Shown: positions 17,198-26,362 of the stretch, in pieces | Position numbering within the stretch: the first letter of the stretch is position 1 | Layout: the number at the start of each line of letters is the position of its first letter | DNA from: Methanosarcina barkeri MS | Lineage (GTDB): Archaea; Halobacteriota; Methanosarcinia; Methanosarcinales; Methanosarcinaceae | Assembly (NCBI RefSeq): GCF_000970025.1 | Contig: NZ_CP009528.1 | Span: forward strand, 1,475,168 to 1,539,167 | DNA: 64,000 nt | Reading direction: 5' to 3' | Made by a program: the position numbers and the translations under genes | The notes under the pieces: generated by a model | Told to the model about the DNA's origin: nothing | The model's database searches: none | The model's input: the letters and a program-made list of their open reading frames with translations, nothing else

Positions 17198-17801
17198 AAT
17201 AACCTTGAATCCGGTTTTAAAAATACCGACTATCAAAAAGTTTCTGAAAAAGTCTGCTTCAATCTCTCGACATCCTTTTTTAATTAAGTAGATATTTTTT
17301 TCTCCGATCTACTTATTCTTAAACCCTGAATCTATATAGTCCAAGAATAAAAGATGACTTTGGCCTTCTTATGGTAAAAATATATAGATGGCAAAGTTTT
17401 AAAATCAGACGAGTGAAGTCCGATTCTGCCGTAGAAAAATACAATATCTCAAAGAACATATCAGTTCCTTTTTTAACAAAAAGCCTGATTACTAGCTGTA
17501 TACTTTGAATAATTGACGTTGAACTATCCTATATATAACTTCCGACCAATTTCTCTAACTGTTTTTTTGTAGCTCATTTTAGATCTGTAATGATTCCCTG
17601 ATCTCTGATAGTTAGAGAAATTGGCCGGAAAACTTATAACTAATTCTCAAAAACTGAATAAGTGGGAATGTTTGCAGGGTTCAGTGAAGTTTGAGAACGA
17701 TCCTGAACCATGCATACCCGAAGGCAAGAGGTAAGTTACTTTATAATACTTAATGTTTTCTGAGTCTTGCCTTTCAACTAAAATAAAGAAGGTAAGTAGA
17801 A
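17198..17801 (+). promoter_or_regulatory. Conserved structured leader region, copy 1 (upstream of C39-like protease)
   Basis: About 540 bp shared with 22203-22745 and, for the 3' half, 25925-26215. Elements in order: the TATA box CTATATATAA (about 17530); an 18-bp inverted repeat, CCGACCAATTTCTCTAAC at 17542-17559 and GTTAGAGAAATTGGCCGG at 17611-17628 (one mismatch pair); AATAAGTGGGAATG; a hairpin GCAGGGTTCA/TGAACCATGC (17674-17713); then ATACCCGAAGGC and the protease start at 17802. The palindrome begins right where transcription should start, so it could be an operator or the first stem of a structured 5' RNA. Conserved in front of unrelated genes, hence a shared control element. Not a family I recognise. 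Confidence 0.75.
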
Positions 17802-19040
17802 ATGAAAACAAGAAAATTTGTTGATATGAGTAAATTAACGCTAAAGGCACTACTATCATTAGGAATTCTTGCGATAAGTTTAAGTTCTATTGCTTTTGCA
17901 GAAACAAACACATCTCCAATTAGTACCAATGAGCAGATACCTATAACCTTGAATATAGATCAGGCAGACGAAATTACTACTTTTTATCTGGAAGAACTCT
18001 CTGGAATAATACCTGAGCTATCTGATTGGAAAGACGCAAGTACTGAACCTGACATTACATTTTATGATCTAGAGGGGAACATCACAGCATATGCATTTGA
18101 CGTAATGAAAAACAATCAATATGATGGCTATATAATTGCGTCTGCCACGAAAGACAAGTATCCAATTCTCGAATTTTCAAAAGGGAAACTTCCATCTAAA
18201 ATTTCTACAATGACCAAGAAGTCGCAACTTAAAGTAGCAAAATATGCAAGTGAAAATAAATTGAGTATTGAGAAAAGCACACCAATCTATGAGGGTGCAA
18301 CATTCTACTATACAGAATATAATCTTCAAGACAGTAAAAATATGGTTAAAAAGAAGGTTATTGTAGATCTCGTTACATCAAAGATAATAAGTGAGGATGC
18401 TGAAAATATTTCTGCCATCACAGGTAAAGTAGAAACAGTTGAGAGCGACGAAATAGAAGAAGCTTGGAATGATTTGGAAAACAGAATGGAAGGGAAAAGC
18501 GCTGGAGGAAAAACTGTAGTAATTACAGCGACTAGTAAAGCCATTTCTAATGTTCCTTATTATTCCGCCAATACTGCTGGCTGCGCTCCAGCTGCAGGTG
18601 CTATGGTTCTAGGATATTGGGATACACATGGATATCCAAATATCCCAAGCGGTAACACCCTCATCTCGGAATTAGCAACGGCAATGGGCACTTATCACGG
18701 TAGTACAAACCCATCTACTGTGGATGATGGAATAGAAACAGTTTGTAGTAACCATGGTTATACCAACTTTAATGCCATAACATATAGCGGTACTATGTAC
18801 ATGAGTAATGTTGTATCAGAAATCAATGCAAATAGACCGTTTGTCCTGGGTATGTATGGCGCCGGAACTAGAGTTGGAGGCTCAACTGATTATGGTGATC
18901 ATGGCGTTACATGTATGGGTTATTATTATCAAGGGACTACTCAGTATTTAAAACTTCACGATGGTTGGGATACAAGTGCACCTCATTACATTACCTATGG
19001 CAATTGGGACAGCGCAATACCAGTATGGGTAAGACCTTAA
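17802..19040 (+). CDS. Secreted C39-like cysteine peptidase
   Basis: 412 residues. A signal peptide (about 12-34, ending SSIAFAETN) is followed by a propeptide-like region to about 245, then a papain-fold C39-like domain. The catalytic Cys is near residue 261 in AGCAPAAGAMVLGYW, the His near 366 in YGDHGVTCMGY and the Asp near 386 in LHDGWD. The ATG at 17802 follows GAAGGTAAG. The long N-terminal region with a PKD-free, mixed alpha/beta pattern may act as an inhibitory prodomain. It is probably exported to the cell surface, where it would cut peptide bonds. It lies downstream of the conserved leader and 33 nt before a beta-helix gene, so the two may form one transcript. Confidence 0.85.
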   Translation: MKTRKFVDMSKLTLKALLSLGILAISLSSIAFAETNTSPISTNEQIPITLNIDQADEITTFYLEELSGIIPELSDWKDASTEPDITFYDLEGNITAYAFDVMKNNQYDGYIIASATKDKYPILEFSKGKLPSKISTMTKKSQLKVAKYASENKLSIEKSTPIYEGATFYYTEYNLQDSKNMVKKKVIVDLVTSKIISEDAENISAITGKVETVESDEIEEAWNDLENRMEGKSAGGKTVVITATSKAISNVPYYSANTAGCAPAAGAMVLGYWDTHGYPNIPSGNTLISELATAMGTYHGSTNPSTVDDGIETVCSNHGYTNFNAITYSGTMYMSNVVSEINANRPFVLGMYGAGTRVGGSTDYGDHGVTCMGYYYQGTTQYLKLHDGWDTSAPHYITYGNWDSAIPVWVRP

Positions 19041-19073
19041 TCACCTTACCCTTTTTTATAAGAAGAGATAACT

Positions 19074-20033
19074 ATGTCCCTCTCACAAATTAATATAAAG
19101 ATAATACTTGTTTTTTCTTTAGTCTTTGCTATTTCAGCTCTATATGTATTTTATTCAGAAAATAGCGAAAAAAATTCAGGTGATTTTCTCGATAATAGCA
19201 ATAACTCAATAATAACTAACGTGTACTCAGGAGATTCTATACAGCAAGCAATAAACAATACCAGTTCGGGAGGCACTGTTACTGTTGATTCAGGATTATA
19301 CAAAGAGAATCTGGTTGTTGATAAATCTTTAATTATAATATCGCAGCCAGGAGAAACGACTGAAGCTATTATTCAAGCTGCAGACCCAGAAAAAGACGTA
19401 TTCCACATAACTGCGGATAATGTGACGATTAGCGGCTTCAATATAACTGGGTCACATGGTAAAGCCGGCATCTATTATAGTGGGTCTGATGGTAACATAA
19501 ATGAAAATAAATTAAGTTATAATAACTATGGAGTTTACCTTAACAATTCAAACAGGGATATCCTGGAAAATAATGAAGTAAATAACAACTCATTTGGAAT
19601 CTATCTAAAAAATTCTAACAATAACCAATTAAAAAGCAACAATGTCTCAGGAGTTGGGATATTTGTTGGGTTAGAAAATAATGCAACAGGAATTTATCTT
19701 GAAGACTCAGACACCAATAAATTAATGAGGAACACCATATCAAAGTTATGGGATGGTGTGAACTTCACCGAATCGTCTAATAATGAGTTAAATAATAATT
19801 CGATTTTACATAACTACTTCAGCCTTAGTCTTGTTAACTCAAATAATAATAAAGTTTTGAATAACACTATTGTGAGACGTGGATATTCATATTCAGTTGT
19901 TCTTGCCGATTCTCAAAATAATACGGTAAAAGGCAACAATAAAGATTTGAATACTGAGCTCAAAATATGTTATAGTTTTAAAAGCACAAACAATACACTA
20001 GAAGGAGAACTTTATACCTCAAAAGGGGAATGA
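19074..20033 (+). CDS. NosD-like right-handed beta-helix surface protein
   Basis: 319 residues. An N-terminal membrane anchor or uncleaved signal (about 8-27) is followed by a parallel beta-helix. It starts with the SIQQAINNTSSGGTVTVDSG rung typical of NosD/periplasmic copper-binding-like proteins, and has repeated N-rich turns (NNYGVYLNNS, NSFGIYLKNS, GVNFTESSNN). Such proteins are abundant at Methanosarcina surfaces, and many bind carbohydrate or act as structural/adhesive units. GAGATAACT lies upstream of the ATG. The C-terminus lacks a membrane segment. Substrate unknown. Confidence 0.85.
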   Translation: MSLSQINIKIILVFSLVFAISALYVFYSENSEKNSGDFLDNSNNSIITNVYSGDSIQQAINNTSSGGTVTVDSGLYKENLVVDKSLIIISQPGETTEAIIQAADPEKDVFHITADNVTISGFNITGSHGKAGIYYSGSDGNINENKLSYNNYGVYLNNSNRDILENNEVNNNSFGIYLKNSNNNQLKSNNVSGVGIFVGLENNATGIYLEDSDTNKLMRNTISKLWDGVNFTESSNNELNNNSILHNYFSLSLVNSNNNKVLNNTIVRRGYSYSVVLADSQNNTVKGNNKDLNTELKICYSFKSTNNTLEGELYTSKGE

Positions 20034-20219
20034 CGGTGTTTTTAGAGTAAAATAACGCAAAAGTTTACCTATAAGTAAAAAAGTTATTCTCCTCATATAT
20101 TTCCAATAGTGGCTTGCTGCTTTCAGTGAATCATGTTGCTATTAAAGTCTAGCGCGCGTGGATGATTATAGGCAACTGCTACGGGTGACAATTTTACAGT
20201 CAAAGCTCGGTTGCACACT

Positions 20220-20373
20220 TTAATCCACGCAGAGCTTGGCAGAGCTTATTTTTACAAGCTTTTCAAAGTCCCAGGCAAAAAAATCCCTCATCTGTTCCTT
20301 GTAAGCCTTGTTATAAAAGGCTGAAAGATTGTAAGATCCCAGAACGTCTGACTGGATATGTTCATAATGGAAG
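20220..20373 (-). pseudogene. Possible C-terminal remnant of an unidentified gene
   Basis: On the minus strand the frame ends with a natural-looking protein tail (YNKAYKEQMRDFFAWDFEKL) and a stop at 20220. Upstream of it the coding pattern ends where the MITE at 20374-20562 begins, and no start with a ribosome-binding site exists. I read this as the 3' end of a gene cut by the element. Family not recognised. Confidence 0.3.
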
Positions 20374-20562
20374 CTAGTGCATCGATTCCAAAGTATGTCC
20401 AAAATGAATTTTTTGAAAACCAGATCGAATCACTCTGCGACCGGCTGCGTTTTCCGTGTTACAGAATTCCATGTGACTTTAAAAAAATATTTGTGCCAAT
20501 ATTTGCGTCATAAGCTGTAATTCTTTTCTTATTATGCACGTATTTGAGAATCGATGCACTAG
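20374..20562. mobile_element. CTAG-flanked MITE-like element, copy 1
   Basis: 189 bp with perfect 15-bp inverted ends CTAGTGCATCGATTC / GAATCGATGCACTAG. A second copy at 34302-34576 is also bounded by CTAG on both sides, so CTAG is probably the duplicated 4-bp target and TGCATCGATTC the true inverted repeat. Interior shared with copy 2: CACTCTGCGAC.GGCTGC, TTTTCCGTGTTACAGA and TACGTCATAAGCTGTAATT-type blocks. Non-coding. Confidence 0.8.
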
Positions 20563-20606
20563 GTTATACATTCTCCTCGCTGTTGGGCTGATTGAGCAAG
20601 AATATT

Positions 20607-22201
20607 TAACCTGACGTTGACAGTATCCACTAATTGTTACTGACTATTTCCCTTCTTTTTTATCCCAAATGAACTTGACAATTTGTTTAAGTTTATAAAA
20701 ATTTGGTATATATATGTAATTCCATTCATTTTTGCTACTATCCAGCTATTTATCCAGTCAAAATTCGCAAAAATATAATTTTTGACTCCATTTATCTTGA
20801 ACTTGATTGTAAGTGTCAAATTCTTCAAGCTTTTTTTAATGAATTTTGTAGACGTGTGTTTCAGGTCCTCAAATTCATCTCGCATCAGCGATATGAATAA
20901 TTGAGCGATAAACCCAAGGATAATAGCTCCATTAATGCTATCATCCGACCAAACTCTCAACGGTTTAATGTTTATTTCGTTCTTCAATGAATGGAATATT
21001 TTCTCAATAGAATCCTTTTTTCTGTATGTTATCAACGCATCTTTAAGTGTCAAATCTCTGTTTGATTTCAGACAGAAAAATCCTTCTCTCCCATTAATCA
21101 GTGAAGCTTTCAATAGTTCTATAGCTTTCTCGTCACTAAGCTCGAAGAGCTTAGTTCTAAAAGAGTAATCAATCTCAATCAACTCATTATTTACTCTTGA
21201 ATCTTTTGGGAAGATTTTTTTGTTATGACGGCCTTTTGAACTTCTTTTTCTTCCTGTAATTTCCTCATAGCAGTTCTTGCTTTTGCTTCTAACTGCTTTT
21301 TCTGTAGAGATTCAGAGAAATAAAAGTACTTAATAGTACTGAGCTCAACGATTTTTATTCCATATATACATTTTTTGGAATCAATCAATTCTGCTCTTTC
21401 CAGATCAAAGTTCTCAATGATTTTATCGTCACTTGAATTTAGTTTCATAGAAGTGAGATAGTCCATTTTAGCATCCAGTATAAGGTTGAGATTATCTTTG
21501 GTATTAGCTCCTTTATCAAAAACAATAAGAGAGCCTTTTTTAAGCCTACTTTTAACCTGATTAAAAGTATCAGAAAAGTGCTCAAGATCAAGAACGTTTC
21601 CTTTATTCACTGTAATTCCAATAGGTATGTTTATGGGGTCAGCTAACTCACTCACTCCAACTGTTATCTGCAACTTGTCAGGTCCGTGATCTCTGCTATA
21701 TCCGAATTTACCAAGGTTGGCTTTAGTTCCGTGAAGAACTATACTCGTCCAATCCAGGTTTATATTCGTCTCTTCAAAACCATAAGTAGAAAATAGAGAG
21801 TCCAGAATATCACACAGAATTTCCTCTTTGTTACGTCCCAAAAGCTCAAGAGTTCTGTAAAGAACTCTTTCGTGAAACCTTTCAAGATTTAAGGTATCCA
21901 GAATCTCTTTCTGATTTAACCATTTGCCAGCTTCTTTGATGCTAAAATTATCAGTTAATTTGTAGCTTAACAAATCGATTACTAAACTATTGAGATCAAG
22001 ACCTTTACTTTTATGATTACTAAAAATATCACAGAAATTAAGCTTTTCATAAAAATATTGGACAGCAAGAATAGATCCGATAGAAACACATATATTCTTG
22101 TTAGGAATTGTAGGGAAGGCTCTTTGTTTTGTGATGTACATTAGAGCGAATAACACAAAACAAAGAGCACTTATTTTTATGTAACTGTCAAAGTCAGGTT
22201 A
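20607..22201 (-). mobile_element. Insertion sequence, IS1634-like
   Basis: Bounded by inverted repeats TAACCTGAC(G/T)TTGACAGT at 20607-20624 and 22184-22201 (one mismatch). About 1.6 kb, holding one transposase on the minus strand. No clear target-site duplication is visible at either edge. It sits immediately left of leader copy 2, which suggests that insertion or later rearrangement happened at the edge of that repeat. Confidence 0.8.
20637..22156 (-). CDS. IS1634-like DDE transposase, split by a -1 frameshift
   Basis: Two overlapping frames encode one transposase. The upstream frame is 21191-22156 (321 residues, containing NLDWTSIVLHGTKANLGKFG, SRDHGPDKLQITVGV and the FDKGANT motif of the DDE core). 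The downstream frame starts near 21182 and ends at 20637 (about 181 residues, containing RKKDSIEKIFHSLKNEI with the catalytic Glu region). A run of seven A (A_AAA_AAA in frame) lies at 21215-21221 on the minus strand, just before the upstream stop. A -1 slip there gives a continuous protein (ITKK-IFPKDSRVNNEL). This is either programmed frameshifting or a disabling one-base indel. Confidence 0.85.
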
Positions 22202-22810
22202 GTTAGCAGAACCTGTCAAATTAAGGTTCAAAAATACTGATTATCAAAAAGTTTCTGAAAAAGTTTGCTTCAATCTCTCTACATCCTTTTTAATTAAGCA
22301 GATCTTTTTTCTCCAATCTACTTATTTTTAAATCCTGAATCTATATAGTCCACGAATAAAAGCTGACTTCGCCTATCTTGTGGTAAAAAGACATAGATGA
22401 CAAAGTTTTAAAACAGGCGATTTCGTAAAGACCGATTTTGCTGTAAAAAAATTCAATATCTCAAAAACATATCAGCCATTTTTTTAGCAAAAAGCCTGAT
22501 CATTAGCTGTAGACTTCAAATTATTAGCGTTGAACTATTCTATATATAACTTCCGACCAATTTATCTAACTGTTTTTTGTAGCTCATTTTAGATCTGTAA
22601 TGATTCCCTGATCTCTGATAGTTAGAGGAATTGGCCGGAAAACTTATAAATGATTCTCTAAAACTGAATAAGTGGGAATGTTTGCAGAGTTCAGTGAAGT
22701 TTGAGAACGATCTTGAACTCTGCATACCCGAAGGCATGGGGTATATAACTTTACAACTATTTTAAAGTTTGCTTCTAGCCTCTTGAATAAAAGTGAAGAC
22801 GTAAAAATAA
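22202..22810 (+). promoter_or_regulatory. Conserved structured leader region, copy 2 (upstream of a short secreted peptide)
   Basis: Matches 17198-17740 along its whole length. TATA box TATATATAAC at 22541-22550. Inverted repeat arms at 22553-22570 (with A for C at one position) and 22621-22638. A perfect 10-bp stem, GCAGAGTTCA (22684-22693) with TGAACTCTGC (22714-22723), is immediately followed by ATACCC...GGGTAT (22724-22729 with 22739-22744). Compared with copy 1 the stem keeps pairing by changing both sides (GG/CC to GA/TC), which supports RNA folding. Confidence 0.75.
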
Positions 22811-22969
22811 ATGATCGCAAAGAAATTCAGCACCGGAAGATTGTTTTTGGCAATGTTCCCGGTATGTATGGCTTTTATGCCGGCAGCAAGTGCAGAAGAA
22901 ACTGCTAATGTAGTGGAGACTGCTAAAGGTACTCCAGGATACGATGGTTCAGCAACTGTTTATAATTGA
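22811..22969 (+). CDS. Short secreted peptide or truncated surface protein (52 aa)
   Basis: ATG at 22811, TGA at 22967-22969. The first 28 or so residues are a clear signal peptide (RLFLAMFPVCMAFMPAASAE), leaving a mature tail of only about 24 residues that ends GYDGSATVYN. The ribosome-binding site is weak (GTGAAGACG). It follows leader copy 2 and precedes a strong hairpin terminator, so it could be a real short transcript unit. Alternatively it is the 5' remnant of a larger exported protein. No family recognised. Confidence 0.45.
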   Translation: MIAKKFSTGRLFLAMFPVCMAFMPAASAEETANVVETAKGTPGYDGSATVYN

Positions 22970-23000
22970 TTGATAGCTAATCAATGATAAAGATTTTATA

Positions 23001-23036
23001 GGGAAGGTTACATCGCACCTTCCTTTAAATTTTTGG
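23001..23036 (+). terminator. Hairpin plus T-rich tail
   Basis: GGGAAGGT (23001-23008) pairs with ACCTTCCT (23017-23024), followed by TTTAAATTTTT. It lies about 30 nt after the stop of the 52-aa peptide gene. Confidence 0.65.
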
Positions 23037-23060
23037 AGACCATTTCTTAAAGTGATATAT

Positions 23061-24116
23061 ATGAAAATTAAAGCTTATTTTTCAGTGGTGTTTGTTTATC
23101 TAATATTAATTGCAGGCACCGCAGAAGCAGCTACGGTCACAGTGAGCAAAAATGGTGAAGCGAATTACTCAATAATTCAGGAAGCTATCAATAACGTAAA
23201 AGATGGCAATACAATTCTTGTTTACAATGGAAACTTCACGGAAAATGTGATTGTTAATAAATCTGTGTCCATAAAATCTAACTCTGGCAATCCAGATGAT
23301 ACTATAATTCAGGCTTCCAATCCTGGAAAACATATCTTCAATGTGACTGAGGATAACGTAACTATCAGTGGCTTTAAAATTACTGGTGCCAGTAACTTTG
23401 TTACATCTCCAACCGCCGGAGTACATCTCGAAGGAGTTAATAACAGCATTATTAGTAACAACAAATTATCAAACAACGTAATTGGTATAGATCTCCAGAG
23501 TTCCGATCATAACATGCTAAGCAAGAACACTGTTTCTGATAATGAGAGAGGTATTAGTCTTACAAATTCTAACGACAATGATCTCATCAATAATGATGCT
23601 TTTGACAACCGATTTGGCATCTACTTTTGGGGTTCCAAAAATAATATTTTGAGTTATAATAATGCAAGTTCGAACGAAGGAGACGGTATCTGGATTGAAG
23701 ATGGCAGTAATAACAACACACTGAGAAATAACATGGTCTCAAATAGTGATGACGGTATTCTACTTACTGAATCCAGCAATAACAACACAATGTCAGGTAA
23801 CAATGTAACTTTGAGCCTTGTTGGAGTTCAAATAACTGATTCCAACAATAATACGGTCAAAAATAATTTTATATCAAACAACAGCCGTATTGGAATTTCA
23901 ATAATAAGGAATTCCAGTAATAATACAGTTAAAGATAATTTCCTATCAAATAACAGTGAAAGTATCGTAACGGAAAGCTCTACCAACCAAATCTACAATA
24001 ACAAAATTAAGGAAGGAAAAATCCATGATACGAACGCTTCACAGATAGCATTTATCTATCCTTTCCTGACAGTTGTTATATTTGGAATAACATTTGTATT
24101 CTTGAGAATAGAGTAA
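23061..24116 (+). CDS. NosD-like beta-helix surface protein with C-terminal membrane anchor
   Basis: 351 residues from the ATG at 23061; a GTG 9 nt upstream is possible. A signal peptide (about 5-25, ending AGTAEAATV) is followed by a parallel beta-helix of about 280 residues with rungs such as SIIQEAINNVKDGNTILVYN, VTISGFKITGAS and many N-rich turns (SSNNNTMSGNNVTL). The hydrophobic C-terminus (about 328-348, FLTVVIFGITFVFL) should anchor it in the membrane with the helix outside. Related in architecture to 19074-20033 but with the opposite anchoring end. The M28 peptidase gene follows 14 nt later and is probably co-transcribed. Confidence 0.88.
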   Translation: MKIKAYFSVVFVYLILIAGTAEAATVTVSKNGEANYSIIQEAINNVKDGNTILVYNGNFTENVIVNKSVSIKSNSGNPDDTIIQASNPGKHIFNVTEDNVTISGFKITGASNFVTSPTAGVHLEGVNNSIISNNKLSNNVIGIDLQSSDHNMLSKNTVSDNERGISLTNSNDNDLINNDAFDNRFGIYFWGSKNNILSYNNASSNEGDGIWIEDGSNNNTLRNNMVSNSDDGILLTESSNNNTMSGNNVTLSLVGVQITDSNNNTVKNNFISNNSRIGISIIRNSSNNTVKDNFLSNNSESIVTESSTNQIYNNKIKEGKIHDTNASQIAFIYPFLTVVIFGITFVFLRIE

Positions 24117-24130
24117 TTTTTGGTGAGAAT

Positions 24131-25909
24131 ATGGGCAGAAAATTAGCAAACCTAGTTATTACTTTTTTAATCTTAGTTTTACTTTCGGAAACCGTATTTG
24201 CCCATGATTACCATGTACTTTCTTCTGATTTTCATGAAATTAATGAAACAAATAGTTGTTCAGAAAAAATTGTATACAATATTTCGTACTCTGGCTGGAA
24301 TGATAGTCCGGACAAGACAATTTCCCTGCTCTCAAAATTAAGTGAAGAACCTCTATCAGTTCCGCTTGACATTTCCCAAACAAGAATCGAAAACTCAACC
24401 CGGATCATATCTTCTTTTGGGGAAAGAAAAATCGGAAGCAAAAACGCTGCCGAAGCTTCTCTATTCATAAAAAATGAGATGGAAAACGCAGGTCTGCATG
24501 TCTCTTTTGATAATTTTTCCGTAAGGGTGCGCACAAGGAATTTCAATTACTGGAATGTGAGTGGAGCAAACGTTGTGGGAGTTAAAGAGGGAAATGTCCT
24601 TAAAGATGAGATTATTCTCGTAACTGCACATTATGATTCAAGAATACTTGTACCTCCTAAATCCGGTCTACGAGGTTTTTTTGATTCCAGGGTCAAAAGG
24701 CCCTATTTCTGGCCGGTCTGGTCCGATACTTACGTTTGCGAATCGGCCAATGGAACAGGAGCGGATGATAATGCAGGTGGAGTTGCCTGCATGCTTGAAC
24801 TTGCAAAGGCATTGCAGAATAAGTCATTAAACAGGACAATATATTTCATTGCTTTTTCCGGAGAAGAGTCTAATCTTCTTGGCAGCCAGGCATGGGTTGA
24901 AGCCCATCCTGAGCTGAAAGACAATATTGTTGCAGTTGTTAATCTCGACTGCGTAGGAAACGAACCTCTTTGCGTATGCTATCTTCCCCAGTATGCCTGG
25001 CTTAAAGATATTTTTGAAAATGAAGCAAGAAATTCGGGGGTTAGAATTCAATCTGCACTTATAGAAAGAGGAGATCATGAAATCTTTTGGGAAAACCACA
25101 TTCCTGCAGTAGTCCTTTGCCACCACAATTACAAAAGTCATGATAATTTCCACAAATTGAGCGATACGGTTGATAATATCGATTTTTCGGTTATCAGGAA
25201 TGCAAGTACTCTGGCTGCCAGAAGTGTTATTTATCTGGCAGATCCAGATGAGAATCAGGCTCCTCTTGTTAATGTCTCCAATCCGGAGATTTCAGAAGCC
25301 TCATTTGAACTCATCTATAACGTCTCCGACCCCGAGAGTACTGTGGAAGTCTTTTTTGACAATCAGAGCCTGGGAAATCTCCGATCAGGCAGGACTTTTT
25401 CGCTTCCTGTAGGAGGACATACCATCAAGGTTCTGGCAACCGATCGTTATGGAAATAGAGGCACCGAAAGCATAAATGTTGTAAATAAGGAAAAACAAAG
25501 CAGAAGTTCTGAACCTCCTCATCAGGAAATAGAGTGCTCTGAGAATGAGGTAACATATGTAATCGGTTACCCAGAAAATTACATGGACTCAAACAGAACT
25601 CTTTATTATTACCTGGATGATTTCGGGCCTCTGGATCCCGAAAATCTTTTTGTTCTCACCCCTGGTAGTCACAATTTAAAGATATGGTTTGAAAATGAAA
25701 ACGGAACTTTGTTCATGGAAAATAAAACTTCTGATTTTAGAAAATATTCCATGGAACGAGTCCAGGTAGATAACCCATTCATGGATCGTAGAAATCCTCT
25801 TATCTTTGTCTCGGGTGTAGTTGCAATTTTGGCTGCTTTTGCATTTTATGGAAAGTGGATAATAAAGAGATTTTCGGATCCAAAGGTCTCTAAAGATGAA
25901 AAGAAATAG
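24131..25909 (+). CDS. Exported M28-family zinc aminopeptidase with C-terminal anchor
   Basis: 592 residues; the ATG follows GGTGAGAAT. Signal peptide at about 5-25. The M28 catalytic domain (about 90-365) carries the expected zinc and catalytic residues: VTAHYDS (His near 166), GADDNAGG (bridging Asp near 211), GEES (catalytic Glu and zinc Glu near 243), NLDCVG (Asp near 271) and NFHKLSDT (final His near 340). Two Ig-like segments follow (about 375-520) and a membrane helix near 560-580 before a short basic tail. It probably removes N-terminal residues from peptides at the outer face of the membrane, possibly acting together with the C39-like protease for peptide use or surface turnover. Confidence 0.9.
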   Translation: MGRKLANLVITFLILVLLSETVFAHDYHVLSSDFHEINETNSCSEKIVYNISYSGWNDSPDKTISLLSKLSEEPLSVPLDISQTRIENSTRIISSFGERKIGSKNAAEASLFIKNEMENAGLHVSFDNFSVRVRTRNFNYWNVSGANVVGVKEGNVLKDEIILVTAHYDSRILVPPKSGLRGFFDSRVKRPYFWPVWSDTYVCESANGTGADDNAGGVACMLELAKALQNKSLNRTIYFIAFSGEESNLLGSQAWVEAHPELKDNIVAVVNLDCVGNEPLCVCYLPQYAWLKDIFENEARNSGVRIQSALIERGDHEIFWENHIPAVVLCHHNYKSHDNFHKLSDTVDNIDFSVIRNASTLAARSVIYLADPDENQAPLVNVSNPEISEASFELIYNVSDPESTVEVFFDNQSLGNLRSGRTFSLPVGGHTIKVLATDRYGNRGTESINVVNKEKQSRSSEPPHQEIECSENEVTYVIGYPENYMDSNRTLYYYLDDFGPLDPENLFVLTPGSHNLKIWFENENGTLFMENKTSDFRKYSMERVQVDNPFMDRRNPLIFVSGVVAILAAFAFYGKWIIKRFSDPKVSKDEKK

Positions 25910-25924
25910 AGTATATGATATATC

Positions 25925-26362
25925 GAGTAAGGCACAAAAAGCCTGATCACTAGCTGTAGATTTTAAATAATTGGCATTGACCTGATCTATATATAACTTC
26001 CGACCAATTTCTCTAACTGTTTTTTGTAGCTCATTTTAGATCTGTAAAGATTCCCTGATCTCTGATAGTTAGAGAAATTGGCCGGAAAACTTATAACTAA
26101 TTCTCAAAAACTGAATAAGTGGGAATATTTTGCAAGATTCAAGTAAAGTTTGAGAACGATCCTGAACCATGCATACCCGAAGGCATAGAGTCTATAACTT
26201 TATAACTATTTTATAGTTTGCTTCTTGCCTCTTAAATGAAAGTGAAGAGGTGGAATTGATTGGTATTGAATAGCAAAGTTCAGAGAATGAGTGCACAAGT
26301 TACTACCTGGATCACGGAAGCGAATGGGCTTGTGACCATAAGTGTTATTGAGAGGTGACTGA
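25925..26362 (+). promoter_or_regulatory. Conserved structured leader region, copy 3 (upstream of a small membrane protein)
   Basis: Shares the 3' 290 bp or so of the leader: AAAAAGCCTGATCACTAGCTG, TATA box CTATATATAA (about 25987-25996), inverted repeat arms at 26000-26017 and 26068-26085 identical to copy 1, AATAAGTGGGAAT, a weaker second hairpin (26131-26172), and GCATACCCGAAGGCAT. The 5' 300 bp present in copies 1 and 2 is absent here. The following gene starts at 26363, so this leader would be unusually long, or an intervening short gene has been lost. Confidence 0.7.

Noticed and set aside
17647-17859. Minus-strand frame across the leader (and its counterpart at 22540-22737)
   Set aside because: They overlap the conserved leader and look similar only because the leader DNA is duplicated; no start signals.
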